Source: Bacillota bacterium
GTDB lineage: Bacteria; Bacillota; Clostridia; Oscillospirales; Ruminococcaceae
DNA length: 64,000 nucleotides
Direction: 5' to 3'
Assembly (NCBI GenBank): GCA_023391005.1
Contig: JAEWBS010000112.1
Coordinates: forward strand, 13,364-77,363
Part shown: piece by piece, positions 16,744 to 26,242 of the stretch
How positions within the stretch are numbered: the first letter of the stretch is position 1
Layout: every line of letters starts with the position of its first letter
The notes under the pieces: generated by a model
Seen by the model: only the letters and a program-made list of their open reading frames with translations
Told to the model about the DNA's origin: nothing
The model's database searches: none
Translations under genes and position numbers: made by a program

Positions 16744-17580
16744 ATGGCAATGTTAGGCAAGCAAGTCCGGATGAGCCGGCTGGTCAACCCCAAGAGCGAC
16801 AAGATGATGGCGATCACCGTCGACCACGCCATCTCGAGAGGCATTGCGCCGATGACCGGCCTTCAGCCCATTCAGAAGACCGTCGACGCCATTGTGGCGG
16901 GCAAACCCGACGCCATGACCATGACCAAGGGCATTGCGGAGCACTGCATGTGGGATAACGCGGGCAAGGTGTCGATTCTGCTCAAGTGCTCGAGCTATTC
17001 GCCGGTGCACCCCACCCGAGACGTCTCGTTTGGCACGGTGGATGAAGCGATCCGCATGGGTGCCGACGCCGTTTCGATCGGCGCTATGACGCTGGGCGAT
17101 TATCAGGACGTGCAGTTTGCCGAGATCGGCCGCTTTTCTGAGGAATGCATGGCCAAGGGCATGCCGCTGATCGGCCACATCTACCCTAAGGGTGAAAGCG
17201 TACCCGCCGACAAGCGCACCGCATGGGAAAATATTGCGTACTCCTGCCGCGCGGCGGCTGAGCTGGGCATCGACATCATCAAGACAACCTACACCGGCGA
17301 CCCCGACAGCATGGCCCGCGTCGTCGACTGCTGCCCGGCGCGCGTCGTGATTCAGGGCGGCGACGCCTGCAATACACTTGACGATTACCTGAACATGACC
17401 CGCGAGGCGATGGACTGCGGCGTCGGCGGCGTGACGATGGGCCGCTTTGTCTGGGACTATAAAGATATTACGGCGCTGGTTGTCGCGCTGCGCTATATCA
17501 TCCACGAGGGCTACAGCGTCAAGGAGGCCAAGCAGCTTCTCGCGCAGCTCGAAAACGACAAAAACTACGACAAATTCTAA
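16744..17580 (+). CDS. Class I aldolase of the DeoC/FbaB (DhnA) family
   Basis: This 278-residue TIM-barrel aldolase is of the archaeal-type fructose-bisphosphate aldolase/LsrF family. Marks are MAITVDHAISRG near the N-terminus, the Schiff-base lysine in DIIKTTYTGD, and the phosphate-binding VIQGGDA and GGVTMGRFVW loops. It should cleave a phosphorylated ketose or keto acid to a triose phosphate and an aldehyde. In order after a dehydrogenase and before an FGGY kinase, it likely acts last in the pathway (oxidise, phosphorylate, cleave). A clear Shine-Dalgarno (GAGAGGAAG) precedes the ATG. Confidence 0.83.
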   Translation: MAMLGKQVRMSRLVNPKSDKMMAITVDHAISRGIAPMTGLQPIQKTVDAIVAGKPDAMTMTKGIAEHCMWDNAGKVSILLKCSSYSPVHPTRDVSFGTVDEAIRMGADAVSIGAMTLGDYQDVQFAEIGRFSEECMAKGMPLIGHIYPKGESVPADKRTAWENIAYSCRAAAELGIDIIKTTYTGDPDSMARVVDCCPARVVIQGGDACNTLDDYLNMTREAMDCGVGGVTMGRFVWDYKDITALVVALRYIIHEGYSVKEAKQLLAQLENDKNYDKF

Positions 17581-17605
17581 CGATCAATAGAGGCGGTGAA
17601 GAATT

Positions 17606-19126
17606 TTGGCTCGTTACCTGCTGGGCATCGATATCGGCACAGGCAGTGTCAAGGTGGCGCTTTTAAACGAGGACGCCAAGGTTTTGGCGCTGGCGGCCAG
17701 AGAGTACGGCATCATCCGCCCCCGCCCCGGCTATGAACAGATTGACCGCCACGATTTATGGAACAAATTTATCGAGGCGCTGATCGAGGTGAGCGGCCAA
17801 CCATCCGCCGACCTCACGCAGGTCGCAGGTATCGGCATTTCGTGCCTGTGCCCCGGACTGACGGCCTTTTCATCCGATGGTGAGGTTCTGCTCGACCCCA
17901 TTCTCTATACCGACCGCAGAAGCATTGCCGAGGCCGATTATATCAAGGCGACCGTCGGACCTGAGCGGCTGTTTTCAATCACGGCCAATTCGGCCATGGC
18001 GGGCGCGATCTCCGGCACCTCGATGCTCTGGGTCAAGAACCATCAGCCCGAGGTGTATGCCAAAATCAAGTATTTCGGGCATGTAAACACGCTGTTCGGG
18101 GCTCTGCTGACCGGCTGCTATGGCATCGACTATTCCAACGCCTCTTATACCGCGCTATTTGATACCGCCGGTTCCCGCACGTGGTCGCAGGCGCTCTGCG
18201 ACGCGATCGGCATCGACCTTGCAAAGCTGCCGCCGCTGCTCAAATCGACCGATATCGTCGGCGGGTTGACAAATCAAGTGGTCATCGCACTGGGCATTCC
18301 CGCCAAAACGCCGGTCGTCATCGGCGGTGCGGACACCCCCTGCGCATCAATCACCTGCGGGGTGCTACGCCATGGCGACGCCTGTGAGTCGGTGGGCACA
18401 ACCAACGTGCTGACCATCTGCACCGAGAAGCCAAACTTCAACCCCGGGTTCATCAACCGCTGTCATGTCGTGGACGGCAAATGGATCTATCAGGGCGCTA
18501 TGTCGAACACCGGCGCCTCCTACCGCTGGGCGCGCGAGGAGCTTTCAAAGGATTTAAAAGCGCGCGCGGCCCAGACCGACGGCGACACCTACGCGCTGAT
18601 GAACCAGGAGGTGGCGCAGACCAAGCCGGGCGCGGGCGGCATCGTTTTTCTCCCCTATATGGCCGGCGAGCGCTGCCCGATCTGGGACCCCTACGCCAAG
18701 GGCGTTTTCTTCGGCGTGACGCTCGACAGCAAGCGCGGGGATATGCTGCGCGCAATCCTCGAGGGCTGCGGCTATGGCATGCGTCAGCTTTATGAGATTG
18801 CCGAGCAGGTCACCGGGACGCGCTACACCCGTCTTCTGTCGGTTGGCGGCGGCGCAAAAAACAGAGTGTGGGCGCAGATTAAGGCTGACATCACCGGAAA
18901 AACCATTGAGACACTCGACATCAGCGAAGCGGCCGTGATCGGCGCCGCGCTGTTGGCCGGTGTGGGCGTGGGCATCTATGCCTCGGTCGAGAATGCTGCG
19001 GCGCATATTGAACACAACATCTATCAGGTTATGACACCGAACCCCGAAAATGAGGAGCTTTATACAAAACTTTACAAGATATACATGACGTTATATCCCA
19101 GAATCAAAGAATTGTATAAAATGTAA
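17606..19126 (+). CDS. FGGY-family carbohydrate kinase (xylulokinase-like)
   Basis: The 506-residue kinase starts ARYLLGIDIGTGSVKVALL (phosphate-1 loop) and has the GYEQIDRHDLW block, the sugar-site region IGGADTPCASITCG and the adenosine motif LLSVGGGAKNRVW. Members phosphorylate ketoses such as xylulose, ribulose, erythrulose or fuculose. The start is TTG with AGAGGCGGTGAAG upstream. It lies 25 nt after the aldolase in the same operon. Substrate class is inferred from neighbours: a keto sugar made by the dehydrogenase and then cleaved by the class I aldolase. Confidence 0.87.
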   Translation: MARYLLGIDIGTGSVKVALLNEDAKVLALAAREYGIIRPRPGYEQIDRHDLWNKFIEALIEVSGQPSADLTQVAGIGISCLCPGLTAFSSDGEVLLDPILYTDRRSIAEADYIKATVGPERLFSITANSAMAGAISGTSMLWVKNHQPEVYAKIKYFGHVNTLFGALLTGCYGIDYSNASYTALFDTAGSRTWSQALCDAIGIDLAKLPPLLKSTDIVGGLTNQVVIALGIPAKTPVVIGGADTPCASITCGVLRHGDACESVGTTNVLTICTEKPNFNPGFINRCHVVDGKWIYQGAMSNTGASYRWAREELSKDLKARAAQTDGDTYALMNQEVAQTKPGAGGIVFLPYMAGERCPIWDPYAKGVFFGVTLDSKRGDMLRAILEGCGYGMRQLYEIAEQVTGTRYTRLLSVGGGAKNRVWAQIKADITGKTIETLDISEAAVIGAALLAGVGVGIYASVENAAAHIEHNIYQVMTPNPENEELYTKLYKIYMTLYPRIKELYKM

Positions 19127-19142
19127 AACAGGAGGAAAAGAA

Positions 19143-20201
19143 ATGAAAAAGTTTTTCGGCGTTTTATTATCCTGCGTTCTAATCGCGACACTCATTGGCG
19201 GGTGCGGCAGCAAGCCCGCTGCCAGCGGCGCGGCGCCGGGTGGCGATGCGTCCTCGGCCGCCACAACCGTGTACAAGCTCAACCTGTCGGTGCCCGATCC
19301 TGAGACCTCTTCGGTTACCATCGCCGCCAAGGAATTCGCCAAGCAGCTCAACGAAAAGAGCAACGGCGTCTTAGAGGTTCAGGTTTACCCCAACGGCTCG
19401 CTCTATGGCGGCGACGGCTCGGCGGCGGTCAAGCAGCTTGCCGCGGGCAGCCTCGATATGCTGGTGCTGGCCGGTTCGCTCTATGCAAACTTTGTCCCCG
19501 AGTTTAACGCCATCAGCATCCCCTACATGTTCGACGACTTTGATCAGCTTGTGGGCTTTGTCAACAGCGATGTCGGCACGCAGCTCAAGGCCGGCGTTTC
19601 GGACATCGGCATTGAGCCGCTGGCGCTGTGGACCAGAAGCTTCCGCCAGATCACCAACTCCAAGAGACCGATCACCCAGCCCGACGATCTCAAGGGCGTC
19701 ATCCTCAGAGTGCCCAACAACGCGCTTTGGGTCGAGTTTTTCACCGCTTGCGGCGCTACCTCCACCCCCATGTCCTTCAGCGAGGTTTATAACGCGCTCC
19801 AGCTCAAAACGCTTGACGGTCAGGAGAACCCTGTCGATGTCCCTGTCTCGGCGAAGTTCTACGAGGTTCAAAAGTATATCACCCTCTCCAATCACATGGC
19901 CGACACCTGGGTCGTGGGCATGAACCCCGACAAGTTCAAGGCACTGCCTGCCGATATGCAGGAGCTGATCAAGACCACGGCTGCCGAGATGCAGCAGTGG
20001 AAAATCGACTACGACGCCAAGGAAGACGCCAAGGCGCTCGACGAGCTCAAAGCCAAGGGCATGGAAGTCAACGAGCTAACCGCCGAGGGTCAGGCAAAAT
20101 TTGTCGCAGTCTCCAAGGGCCTGTACGACAGCGTATTTAAGGGCATTGTCAAGAACGACGCGCTCTTTGATAAAGCGCTTGAATTCGTAGGCAAAAAGTA
20201 A
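19143..20201 (+). CDS. dctP: TRAP transporter solute-binding lipoprotein, DctP family
   Basis: The 352-residue product has a lipoprotein signal peptide (MKKFFGVLLSCVLIATLIGGC, lipobox LIGGC) and a DctP fold with the LRVPNN segment, whose Arg usually binds the ligand carboxylate, and LDGQENPV. Extracytoplasmic and lipid-anchored, it should deliver an organic or sugar acid to the DctQM permease encoded downstream. It lies 16 nt after the kinase. A carboxylate ligand fits a sugar-acid catabolic operon better than a neutral polyol. Confidence 0.92.
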   Translation: MKKFFGVLLSCVLIATLIGGCGSKPAASGAAPGGDASSAATTVYKLNLSVPDPETSSVTIAAKEFAKQLNEKSNGVLEVQVYPNGSLYGGDGSAAVKQLAAGSLDMLVLAGSLYANFVPEFNAISIPYMFDDFDQLVGFVNSDVGTQLKAGVSDIGIEPLALWTRSFRQITNSKRPITQPDDLKGVILRVPNNALWVEFFTACGATSTPMSFSEVYNALQLKTLDGQENPVDVPVSAKFYEVQKYITLSNHMADTWVVGMNPDKFKALPADMQELIKTTAAEMQQWKIDYDAKEDAKALDELKAKGMEVNELTAEGQAKFVAVSKGLYDSVFKGIVKNDALFDKALEFVGKK

Positions 20202-20232
20202 AGCGCAGGCGTCAAAAACCGGTTAAGCGGCC

Positions 20233-20284
20233 CGGGGGCAGGATACTGTCCCCGACGCAGCGCCTTTGCCCCCGCGCAAAATCA
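20233..20284 (+). other. Stem-loop between dctP and dctQ
   Basis: CGGGGGCA (20233-20240) pairs with TGCCCCCG (20277-20284). Hairpins after a binding-protein gene often stabilise its mRNA or attenuate read-through, so that the binding protein is made in excess of the permease. No T-run follows. Confidence 0.5.
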
Positions 20285-20307
20285 CCTGTGACAATCAGGA
20301 GGAATTT

Positions 20308-20805
20308 ATGGACAAGCTCAGAAACAGCAAGGCGCTAAGGGGCTTTTTCAAGCTGTTTAACGCGCTCGCGGAGACGATACTTTTACTTTCATTGGGCGGA
20401 TTATTCCTTGTTGTTCTCGTGCAGATCGGCGGACGCATTCTCGGAATGCCCGCTCCCTGGACCGAGGAAGGCACAAGATATCTGTTCCTGTGGATGATGT
20501 TCACAGCGCTGGCATACGGATTTAGATTTGTCGAATCGGCGCGCGTTTCGGTATTTATAGAAAAGCTCCCCAGCCCGCTTAAAACCGTCACCACGGCGCT
20601 TTATGTCGTTTCAACACTCGGTTTCTTCGCCTTTATGATTTATTATGGCGCCAAGCTGACCAATCAGCAGATAAAAATGCACGAAATCGGCGCGGCCATC
20701 ACCATCCCCATGTGGTTTATCGGCGTCTCCCTGCCGTTTTCAGGGCTGCTGGGTATCGTCTCAACGATACAGGGCCTGCTGGATTATCCGCAAAAACTGA
20801 AGTGA
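20308..20805 (+). CDS. dctQ: TRAP transporter small membrane subunit, DctQ family
   Basis: The 165-residue protein with four membrane helices carries the DctQ-typical GRILGMPAPWTEEGTRYLFLW and RFVESARVSV blocks. It forms the membrane complex with DctM and couples ligand uptake to a Na+ gradient in most TRAP systems. ATG 20308 follows AGGAGG; the open frame upstream has no start support. Confidence 0.9.
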   Translation: MDKLRNSKALRGFFKLFNALAETILLLSLGGLFLVVLVQIGGRILGMPAPWTEEGTRYLFLWMMFTALAYGFRFVESARVSVFIEKLPSPLKTVTTALYVVSTLGFFAFMIYYGAKLTNQQIKMHEIGAAITIPMWFIGVSLPFSGLLGIVSTIQGLLDYPQKLK

Positions 20806-20815
20806 GGGTGCACAT

Positions 20816-22096
20816 ATGAGTTTAATTTTATTAGGCATTTTTATGGTGCTGATGGTCGTTGGCATCCCCATTGCCATTTCGCTGGGCATTGCGTCGATTA
20901 TCACCATTCTTGTTTTTACATCAACGCCGCTCAGCGTGGTCATTCAGCTGATGTTCACCTCGATGAACAGCTTTGTCATGGTCGGCGTTCCGCTGTTCAT
21001 TCTGGCCGGCAGCCTCATGGATGAGGGCGGCGTGGCCGATAAGATCTACAACTTCTGTGACGCATCGGTCGGCTGGATTTACGGCGGACTCGGCCACGTC
21101 TCGGTTATGTGCAGCATGCTGTTCGCGGGCATGTCGGGCTCTTCGGTCGCCGCGATTGCCAGCATCGGCAAAATGAGCATCAACGCGCTTGAGAAAAAGG
21201 GGTATCCTAAGGAATATGCCACCGCCATCAACCTGATTGGGTCGATGCTGGCCAGCATTATTCCGCCCAGCATTCTGATGATTGTCGCCGCCTCGGTCGC
21301 AAATATTTCGGTCGGTCAGGCGCTGTTGGCGGGACTGGTGCCCGGCGTCATGATCGGCATCATCTTCATGATCTATAATTACATTTACTGCAAAAGAACC
21401 GGCATTGGCGACAAATCGCCCTTCAGCCTGAAGCGTCTGGGCCAAACCTTCGTGCAGGCCATTCCGTCACTGCTGGTTCCGGTTATCATTCTAGTGGGTA
21501 TGTTCAGCGGCATCTATACGCCTACCGAGGCGGCGGCCATCGCGGTTTTGTATACGATTTTTATCTCGGTGTTCGTCTACAAGAACTTAAAGCTTTCGGA
21601 CATTCCGAGAATTATCCGCCAGAAGGCCCGCTCGACCGGCTCGATTCTGTTTGTCGCCATTACAGCCAAGCCGGCCTGCTATATCTTTGAGCTTGACGGC
21701 CTGCCCGCAAAGGTAGCGCAGCTTATTACCCAGACCACGACCAATAAATTTGTCATCATGTTTTTGATCTTTGTATTCCTGATCATTGTCGGCATGTTCA
21801 TGGACGCCACGGCTGCCATCTATATTCTGGTGCCGATTCTGCTGCCGGCGGTTGTCTCGGTCGGCATCAACCCGCTGTTCTTCGTCGTGTTCCTGATCAT
21901 CACGCTGTCGTTCGGTCTGATTACCCCGCCGGTGGGTGTATGCCTCTATGCCGCCGAAAACGTGACGGGGCTTTCGATTGAAACGATTGTCAAAGCGACC
22001 ATGCCCTGGCTGATTTTGACGACGGGCATCATCATTTCGCTGATCTTCCTGCCTCAGATTATCACCGAGCCGGTTCGCTTCTTTATGGGTCTTTAA
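20816..22096 (+). CDS. dctM: TRAP transporter large permease, DctM family
   Basis: The 426-residue protein with about 12 hydrophobic segments has DctM marks: GIPIAISLGIASI near the start, GVPLFILAGSLMDEGG, LFAGMSGSSVAAIASIG, IGSMLASIIPPSILMI, and TPTEAAAIAVLY. It is the translocating subunit. It starts 10 nt after dctQ with GAGGG upstream. The operon probably ends here, since a hairpin follows at 22105. Confidence 0.93.
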   Translation: MSLILLGIFMVLMVVGIPIAISLGIASIITILVFTSTPLSVVIQLMFTSMNSFVMVGVPLFILAGSLMDEGGVADKIYNFCDASVGWIYGGLGHVSVMCSMLFAGMSGSSVAAIASIGKMSINALEKKGYPKEYATAINLIGSMLASIIPPSILMIVAASVANISVGQALLAGLVPGVMIGIIFMIYNYIYCKRTGIGDKSPFSLKRLGQTFVQAIPSLLVPVIILVGMFSGIYTPTEAAAIAVLYTIFISVFVYKNLKLSDIPRIIRQKARSTGSILFVAITAKPACYIFELDGLPAKVAQLITQTTTNKFVIMFLIFVFLIIVGMFMDATAAIYILVPILLPAVVSVGINPLFFVVFLIITLSFGLITPPVGVCLYAAENVTGLSIETIVKATMPWLILTTGIIISLIFLPQIITEPVRFFMGL

Positions 22097-22104
22097 TCAC
22101 CGCA

Positions 22105-22130
22105 TGAGCGCCGCAGCGTTGCGGCGCTCA
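22105..22130 (+). terminator. Hairpin after the TRAP operon
   Basis: TGAGCGCCGC pairs with GCGGCGCTCA over a 6-nt loop. Only ATTCAT follows, so it may be a weak terminator or 3'-end stabiliser. Confidence 0.5.
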
Positions 22131-22286
22131 ATTCATACTACGCGTCCACTGGTGCCAACGCTTAGCTATTTTTATCAAGAACACCCCGGCTGCGCCGTGT
22201 CGGCTTTTCGTGTTTAAACAACATACCTCGTACAATTCTGTTATGCGCCAAGATATCAATATTACGCTGAAAAGGAGCCTATATCG

Positions 22287-23252
22287 ATGAAAATTGTCGT
22301 ATTAGACGGCTATACGCTAAACCCCGGCGACCTGAGCTGGGCCGGACTTGAAGCGCTCGGTACGCTGACGGTCTATGACCGAACCTCTTTGACCGACGAA
22401 AGCGAGACCATCGCGCGAGTTGGCGACGCCGAAATTGTCTACACCAACAAGACCCCGCTTTCTAAAAAGGTGCTCGACGCCTGCCCGAATATTAAGTTTA
22501 TCGGCGTGCTTGCGACGGGCTACAACATTGTCGATGTCGCTGCCGCAAAAGAGAAGCGCATCCCGGTCTGCAACATCCCGACCTACGGCACCGATGCGGT
22601 GGGCCAGTTCGCCATTGCGATGCTGCTGGAAATCTGCCACCATGTCGCGCATCATTCCGACGCCGTGCACGCCGGGCGGTGGGAGAATAACCCCGATTGG
22701 TGCTTCTGGGATTATCCGCTTATTGAGCTTGCGGGTAAAACGATGGGCATCATCGGTTTTGGCCGCATCGGCCAGACGACCGGGCGCATCGCAAAGGCGA
22801 TGGGCATGAAGATTGTCGCCTTTGATGAATATCCCAACGAACAGGGTAAAGAAATTGCCGACTATGTCTCGCTTGACGCGCTGCTGGCCGCCTCCGACGT
22901 CGTCGCCGTACACTGCCCTCTGTTCCCGTCAACGCAGGGCATCATCTGCAAGGAAAATATCGACAAGATGAAGGACGGCGTCATTATTCTCAACAACTCC
23001 CGCGGCCCGCTCGTTGTCGAGCAGGATCTCGCCGACGCGCTCAACAGCGGCAAGGTGTACGCGGCGGGACTCGACGTCGTCTCAACCGAGCCGATCAAGG
23101 CCGATAACCCGCTGCTCAAAGCGAAGAACTGCATCATCACCCCCCACATCTCGTGGGCGCCCCGAGAGAGCCGCCAGCGCCTGATGAACATCGCCATCGA
23201 GAATCTCAAGCAGTTTTTGGCGGGTGCCCCCGCCAATGTCGTTAATAAATAG
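22287..23252 (+). CDS. D-isomer-specific 2-hydroxyacid dehydrogenase (hydroxypyruvate/glycerate-type)
   Basis: The 321-residue NAD(P)-linked dehydrogenase has the Rossmann motif GIIGFGRIGQTTG and the catalytic Arg in NNSRGPLVVEQDL. The Glu lies in STEP and the His in TPHISWAP. It probably reduces glyoxylate or hydroxypyruvate. It opens with MKIVVLDGYTLNPGDLSW, the same as the enzyme at 47383-48357, so the two are recent paralogs. It lies about 190 nt after dctM, past a hairpin, and so may have its own promoter. It ends before a strong bidirectional terminator. Confidence 0.9.
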   Translation: MKIVVLDGYTLNPGDLSWAGLEALGTLTVYDRTSLTDESETIARVGDAEIVYTNKTPLSKKVLDACPNIKFIGVLATGYNIVDVAAAKEKRIPVCNIPTYGTDAVGQFAIAMLLEICHHVAHHSDAVHAGRWENNPDWCFWDYPLIELAGKTMGIIGFGRIGQTTGRIAKAMGMKIVAFDEYPNEQGKEIADYVSLDALLAASDVVAVHCPLFPSTQGIICKENIDKMKDGVIILNNSRGPLVVEQDLADALNSGKVYAAGLDVVSTEPIKADNPLLKAKNCIITPHISWAPRESRQRLMNIAIENLKQFLAGAPANVVNK

Positions 23253-23350
23253 ATGATGGGTCATCTGATACGGCTGATCTTTGCCTTGCAACGGCAAGCA
23301 TTATCGGCGCACTGCAAAGCCTCATTTTTTAACAGACCTCTTCTTTTTCA

Positions 23351-23400
23351 TACAAATACAGACCGCGCAACGGTTTAACGTTGCGCGGTCTGTATTTGTA
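23351..23400. terminator. Strong bidirectional terminator
   Basis: A 22-bp perfect stem with a GTTTAA loop, flanked by T- and A-rich tracts, between the dehydrogenase (+) and the sensor kinase (-). Confidence 0.88.
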
Positions 23401-23522
23401 TGCTGCTTTAATCCACGGCGTTTATGCGTGTGATTGCCGCTCTCTTAGCCATGAATTTTATCCACACCGCCCGCTGAGGTAACCGCATTAAGTGTGGGCG
23501 TATGCGCAAGCTTAAACAGTTC

Positions 23523-24914
23523 TTACGCCTTTGGAATGCGTACAATAAACCGGCTGCCTTTTCCCTTCTCGCTCTGCGCCTCAACCGTACCGCCGTGTGC
23601 GGTCACGATGGCCTTGACGATCGAAAGCCCGATTCCGGCCCCGCCGGTCGCCCTACTGCGGGATTCATCGGTACGATAAAACCGCTCAAAAATAAAGGGC
23701 AGCGCCGCCGCGTCGATACCGACGCCATCGTCCCGCACGGTCAATACGCCATATGCGCCGTCGCTTGAGATATCTAGCGCGATATGCCCGCCGGGTGGCG
23801 TATACTTAACCGCGTTTGAAACCAGATTGACCAGTACCTGATCGAGCCGTCCCGAATCGGCCAGTACAACGGTGCTGCCGCCGTTGACCGCGATCGAAAT
23901 CTGCTGCGTCCGGCAGGCGGCCTCAAAGGATTGTGCCGCCGCCTGTGCGCGCTCGAGCAGGTCGACCGGCTGTTTATCGATTTTTAAGTTTTCATCCTCA
24001 ATGCTTGAGAGCTTTTCAAGCCCGGCCACCAACCCCGAGATGCGGCCGATCTCGTCATAGCAGCTTCTCAGCCGATCGGGCGTCGGCTGCCACACTCCTT
24101 CGATCATTGCCTCAAGATGGGCGGCAACCGCCCCCAGCGGCGTGCGTAGCTCATGCGCGACATCGGAGGTCAGACGTTTACGCAGCGCCTCCTGCGCGCT
24201 GATCGTTTTGGCCAACGCGTCGATGGCTTGTGCCAGCTCGGCAAGCTCCCGCGTGCCGCTATCGCCGTCAAGACCGACGCTGTAATCCCCTTCCGAGATG
24301 GCCCGCGCCGCTTTTGCCGCCTGCGCGACAGGCCGGGTGATGCGGCGCGCGAGAAAATAGCCCGCGATGAGCGAACAGACAAACGCAAACACACCGACGG
24401 CCAGCAACAGCAGATGCAGCGTGTCTAAAAACACCAAATCGCTCTCGCTAAAAAAATAGGGGCCGTAATAGGTGATCTCAACGGCGCCGACCGGTTGGCC
24501 TTTAAAGGTCAGCGGGTAGGTGTTCGATACGACCTGTCCGCTTAAATCGGGACGGTGCGCCTTCATGCGCTGTGAGATATCGGTCATCATCTGCGAGCAG
24601 AGGCTGGCGTCGTGATTTTCGGCATCCCAGACGGTTTTTCCGTCGGCGTCGTTGAGCTTGATGATGTACCCGTCGTACAGCGCGTACATGCCGATGCCGT
24701 GAACAAAGCCGATATCCCAGGTACGGGTCAGCGGGTCGTACTGGCGGTTGATATTCGCCGCAATCTCACTGGAATGAAACGCCTGCTTCTGCTCTATATA
24801 GCGATCAAACGCTCTGCCGATGACAATATCGGATAAAAAGCTGATCAGCGAGATGGTGATGAGCACCACCAACGCCATCGTCAGCGAGAGCTGTGTCTGT
24901 AGTCTGCGCGGCAA
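23523..24914 (-). CDS. Membrane sensor histidine kinase of the metal-response locus
   Basis: The 463-residue HisKA kinase has an N-terminal membrane helix, an extracytoplasmic sensor loop (about 40-160), a second helix and a HAMP domain near 185-240 (RRITRPVAQAAKAARAISEGDY). The H-box is DVAHELRTPLGAVAAHLEAM, followed by N, D/F and G boxes (RDDGVGI; GGAGIGLSI). The start is TTG with GGGGAGGG upstream, 2 nt after the regulator stop. Together with the regulator at 24917 it probably responds to copper or another envelope metal stress, judged only from the neighbouring genes. Confidence 0.87.
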   Translation of the reverse strand: MPRRLQTQLSLTMALVVLITISLISFLSDIVIGRAFDRYIEQKQAFHSSEIAANINRQYDPLTRTWDIGFVHGIGMYALYDGYIIKLNDADGKTVWDAENHDASLCSQMMTDISQRMKAHRPDLSGQVVSNTYPLTFKGQPVGAVEITYYGPYFFSESDLVFLDTLHLLLLAVGVFAFVCSLIAGYFLARRITRPVAQAAKAARAISEGDYSVGLDGDSGTRELAELAQAIDALAKTISAQEALRKRLTSDVAHELRTPLGAVAAHLEAMIEGVWQPTPDRLRSCYDEIGRISGLVAGLEKLSSIEDENLKIDKQPVDLLERAQAAAQSFEAACRTQQISIAVNGGSTVVLADSGRLDQVLVNLVSNAVKYTPPGGHIALDISSDGAYGVLTVRDDGVGIDAAALPFIFERFYRTDESRSRATGGAGIGLSIVKAIVTAHGGTVEAQSEKGKGSRFIVRIPKA

Positions 24915-24916
24915 GT

Positions 24917-25612
24917 CTATCCCTCCCCGAACCGATATCCCAGACCGTGCACCGTCTTGATATAGACCGGCGCTTTAGGATTATCCTCAATTTTTTGCCG
25001 CAAATTTTTGATGTGTGTATCCACGGCGCGGTCATAGCCCTCAAAATCGTCCCCCAGCGCGGTTGCGATCAGCGCCTCACGCGAAAAAACCTTGCCCGGG
25101 TATTTGACCAACGCCGAGAGAATACGCGCCTCGTTGGGGGTGAGCGAAACAGGCTGTCCGGCCTTGTAAAAGCGGTTACACTCAAAGTCGACCGACAGGT
25201 CGTTATTGTTCCATGAGTTTTTCTGGGTCAGCGGCGTCAGATCAGCTGACGAGCGTCGCAGCACCGCCTCTATCTTCGCCGCGAGCACCTTGAGGCTGAA
25301 GGGTTTGAGCATATAATCGTCGGCGCCGAGCGCCAGCCCGTTGAGCTGGTCGGCCTCGCCCGATTTTGCCGTCAGCATGATGATCGGCGTGCGCGCGGTT
25401 CGGCGCACCGCCTCACAAACCGCCTCGCCGGAAAGATCGGGCAGCATCAGGTCCAACACCACGAGCGAGACGTTCTCGCGCGCAAGCAGCGCCAGCGCCT
25501 CGCGTCCGGTCGCGGCGGTGAAGACCTTATAACCGCGGCTGGTCAAAAAGGCGTCGAGCACCTCGCGCATCTTCGCCTCGTCGTCAACGACCAGAATACG
25601 TTTATTCTCCAT
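24917..25612 (-). CDS. OmpR/PhoB-family response regulator
   Basis: The 231-residue protein has a receiver domain (KRILVVDDEAKMREVL; phospho-Asp in LVVLDLMLPDLSG; LKPFSLKVL) and a winged-helix DNA-binding domain (SLTPNEARILSALVKYPGKVFSREALI, VDTHIKNLRQKIEDNP). ATG 25612 follows a GGGGGTGATGG region; earlier in-frame codons are unlikely. It is cotranscribed with the sensor kinase and downstream of the DUF2318 lipoprotein gene. Confidence 0.9.
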   Translation of the reverse strand: MENKRILVVDDEAKMREVLDAFLTSRGYKVFTAATGREALALLARENVSLVVLDLMLPDLSGEAVCEAVRRTARTPIIMLTAKSGEADQLNGLALGADDYMLKPFSLKVLAAKIEAVLRRSSADLTPLTQKNSWNNNDLSVDFECNRFYKAGQPVSLTPNEARILSALVKYPGKVFSREALIATALGDDFEGYDRAVDTHIKNLRQKIEDNPKAPVYIKTVHGLGYRFGEG

Positions 25613-25726
25613 GCCGCCATCACCCCCATTTTTTGTACCAATATTATACCCCGCGGGGCAGAAAATGACAACCGCGCCTGAGGGTTCGGACAATTTCTCC
25701 CGCGCCCTCAGGCGGCCTTAACGCTG

Positions 25727-26242
25727 TTATTTCCAGTTCGAGAAGATTTTTACCGAGCCCTCTAAAAAATCCTGAGAGATTGTGATATCGCTGTCGGTGA
25801 CGGTCTTGTCTTTGGCAAAAATCGGCCACGGGTTACACCCGCCCGACTCGACCTCCAGCTGGTTGGTTGAAAAACGGTTGCCGCAGTTCTGGCAAACCAG
25901 CTTATCGCCCGAGAGCTCATAATAGCCCCGCCCCGACGAATAGCAGATCTGGCAGGTATTAAACGCGGTGCGTATCGTGCCGTCCGGCGCTTTGACCGCG
26001 ATGACCTCCATATCGGTCTTGCCCACCGTCACCGGGTAGAAGGACGGTGTTTCGGAAATCTCGGCGACAGGAATGGTCAGCCCCGCCCCTTCAGAAACGC
26101 TGCCTGAGGCAGCAACCTGCCCCTTTTCGGGCGCGACACCCCCGGCGCAACCGGCGGCCAGAAGCACTGCCGCTATGATGGCCAGCAGCGCCGTAAAATG
26201 CCTGATGCGCCCAGTGCGCTTATCTTTTAATGCCTGTATCAT
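25727..26242 (-). CDS. DUF2318-type lipoprotein with two CxxC pairs
   Basis: The 171-residue lipoprotein has a signal peptide whose lipobox is LLAAGC (about residue 32). The exported domain has FNTCQICYSSGRGYYE and LVCQNCGNRFS, two CxxC pairs typical of DUF2318 proteins linked to iron/copper membrane proteins. NQLEVESGGCNPWPI adds another Cys. It likely binds a metal or Fe-S/heme at the outer face of the membrane. The ATG directly follows the stop of the 49-residue gene and has AAGGAGG 8 nt upstream. Its order after the SafE-cupredoxin gene supports a metal-handling operon. Confidence 0.8.
   Translation of the reverse strand: MIQALKDKRTGRIRHFTALLAIIAAVLLAAGCAGGVAPEKGQVAASGSVSEGAGLTIPVAEISETPSFYPVTVGKTDMEVIAVKAPDGTIRTAFNTCQICYSSGRGYYELSGDKLVCQNCGNRFSTNQLEVESGGCNPWPIFAKDKTVTDSDITISQDFLEGSVKIFSNWK

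Noticed and set aside
15849..17505. Long minus-strand frames (331 and 250 codons) opposite the dehydrogenase and aldolase
   Set aside because: Antisense shadows of genes with full catalytic motifs; composition rich in His, Arg and Ala without domains.
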